A DNA stretch of 6,017 nucleotides from Tannerella sp. (GTDB lineage Bacteria; Bacteroidota; Bacteroidia; Bacteroidales; Tannerellaceae): contig JAISOP010000137.1 of the NCBI GenBank assembly GCA_031275525.1, positions 1 to 6,017 on the forward strand, written 5' to 3'. Made by a program: the position numbers and the translations under genes. Shown here one piece after another: positions 5,708 to 6,017 of this stretch (the first letter of the stretch is position 1; the number at the start of each line of letters is the position of its first letter). Below the pieces are notes generated by a model that was given only the letters and a program-made list of their open reading frames with translations, ran no database searches and was not told the origin of the DNA.

Positions 5708-5809
5708 GCGTCCATACACACCTCTTTATTCGCTGGAACATATCTGTTTTCACCGACGGGGTTTTGCAGGTGCGCCTTATTTCCGGCGGGCTGTATTGCC
5801 TTATTAGGG

Positions 5810-5873
5810 GACTCCTGTGTAACAAAATCATCAACCGCTACTATTCCTTCTACTGTAATACACGGGAGGAGTC
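5810..5873. repeat. Imperfect inverted repeat
   Basis: GACTCCTGTGT (5810-5820) pairs with ACAC...AGGAGTC (5860-5873) over 11 bp with a 3-base GGG bulge and a 39-base loop. No T-tract follows. It is the only strong structure in the middle of this intergenic stretch; its role is unknown. Confidence 0.4.
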
Positions 5874-5905
5874 GTTTGTTTGATACCCATTGTGGTGTAA
5901 AGTAG

Positions 5906-5943
5906 TTGGTTCTTTTTCTTGATAAAAAGAACCAAAAATCAAG
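5906..5943. repeat. Hairpin with loop complementary to its flank (dispersed-type element)
   Basis: TTGGTTCTTTTT (5906-5917) and AAAAAGAACCAA (5924-5935) form a perfect 12-bp stem. The 6-base loop CTTGAT (5918-5923) is complementary to ATCAAG (5938-5943) just outside the stem, allowing a pseudoknot or an alternative hairpin. From memory, similar CTTGAT-AAAAAGAACC-ATCAAG words are common in Bacteroides-group intergenic DNA; I could not check this. Confidence 0.55.
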
Positions 5944-5968
5944 GCTTCGTGCGCTTCGCACGTTAAGC
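5944..5968. repeat. GC-rich hairpin
   Basis: CGTGCG (5948-5953), loop CTT, CGCACG (5957-5962), extended by GCTT/AAGC after a TT bulge. It directly follows the 5906-5943 element and could be its second stem. No T-tract follows on the plus strand; on the minus strand it is followed by CTTGATTTTTGG. Confidence 0.45.
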
Positions 5969-5986
5969 GACGCTCGGGAAGGCGAA

Positions 5987-6013
5987 TTAGTGGTTAGCGG
6001 TTAGTGGTTAGTG
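5987..6013. repeat. Heptamer tandem repeat TTAGTGG at the window edge
   Basis: TTAGTGG (5987), TTAGCGG (5994), TTAGTGG (6001) and TTAGTG (6008): nearly four copies with one substitution. The array may continue beyond the window. Nothing here suggests coding. Confidence 0.8.
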
Positions 6014-6017
6014 ATAA

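Larger units (their letters stand above)
5629..6017. other. Intergenic region upstream of lgt
   Basis: No convincing gene. A minus-strand frame stays open from a GTG at 5961 to a stop at 5680 (93 codons), but its only plausible upstream start lies inside the GC-rich hairpin, it has no ribosome site, and its first part is repeat DNA. The later part (for example VAVDDFVTQESPNK) looks more protein-like, so a gene remnant cannot be excluded. Otherwise the region holds repeats, palindromes and the lgt promoter. Confidence 0.5.

Noticed and set aside
5987..6013. Telomere-like repeat marking a linear replicon end
   Set aside because: Only about four imperfect heptamers; there is no hairpin end or other telomere feature, and Bacteroidales chromosomes are circular.
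1..6017. Insertion sequence, prophage, tRNA or rRNA genes
   Set aside because: No transposase or phage proteins and no cloverleaf or rRNA-like sequence were recognised; the inverted motif copies alone are not enough to call a transposon.

Overview
The window looks like chromosomal DNA from a Bacteroidales bacterium, probably Parabacteroides, Bacteroides or a close relative; the genus is not certain. Supporting signs are two promoter-like elements of the Bacteroidetes form TAnnTTTG, a general lack of Shine-Dalgarno sequences, exported sugar-processing enzymes, and the particular variants of Lgt and of the FprA-type flavo-diiron protein. All five convincing genes lie on the minus strand, so the window reads biologically from right to left.

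Right part (5629-6017): no convincing gene. It holds a dispersed-type hairpin element (5906-5943), a GC-rich hairpin, a TTAGTGG heptamer array at the edge, an imperfect inverted repeat, a 9+1+9 palindrome and a candidate lgt promoter. Next comes a compact three-gene unit: lgt (prolipoprotein diacylglyceryl transferase), a flavo-diiron protein that reduces oxygen or nitric oxide, and nagB (glucosamine-6-phosphate deaminase). lgt and the flavoprotein gene overlap by 23 bases, and the flavoprotein and nagB genes are 16 bases apart, so co-transcription is likely.

Middle (2382-2743): a 362-base intergenic stretch. Its most striking content is a tandem array of six full 23-base units plus a partial one, each carrying a perfect GGGAGG/CCTCCC hairpin. 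It also holds a 14-bp perfect hairpin and a candidate promoter for the next unit.

Left part: a two-gene unit of a lipoprotein aldose 1-epimerase (galM) and a secreted alpha/beta-hydrolase resembling acetyl-xylan/feruloyl esterases, 32 bases apart. Both appear to act outside the cytoplasm on carbohydrate. The GalM lipoprotein would itself need Lgt for maturation. Bases 1-354 hold no gene, only a strong hairpin, a smaller one, and a second copy, in opposite orientation, of the motif found at the 2475-2516 hairpin.

The protein-coding content is ordinary housekeeping and carbohydrate metabolism; I see no defence system, biosynthetic cluster or new multi-gene system. The observations most worth following are non-coding: the palindromic 23-base array and the repeat copies flanking the galM-esterase pair.
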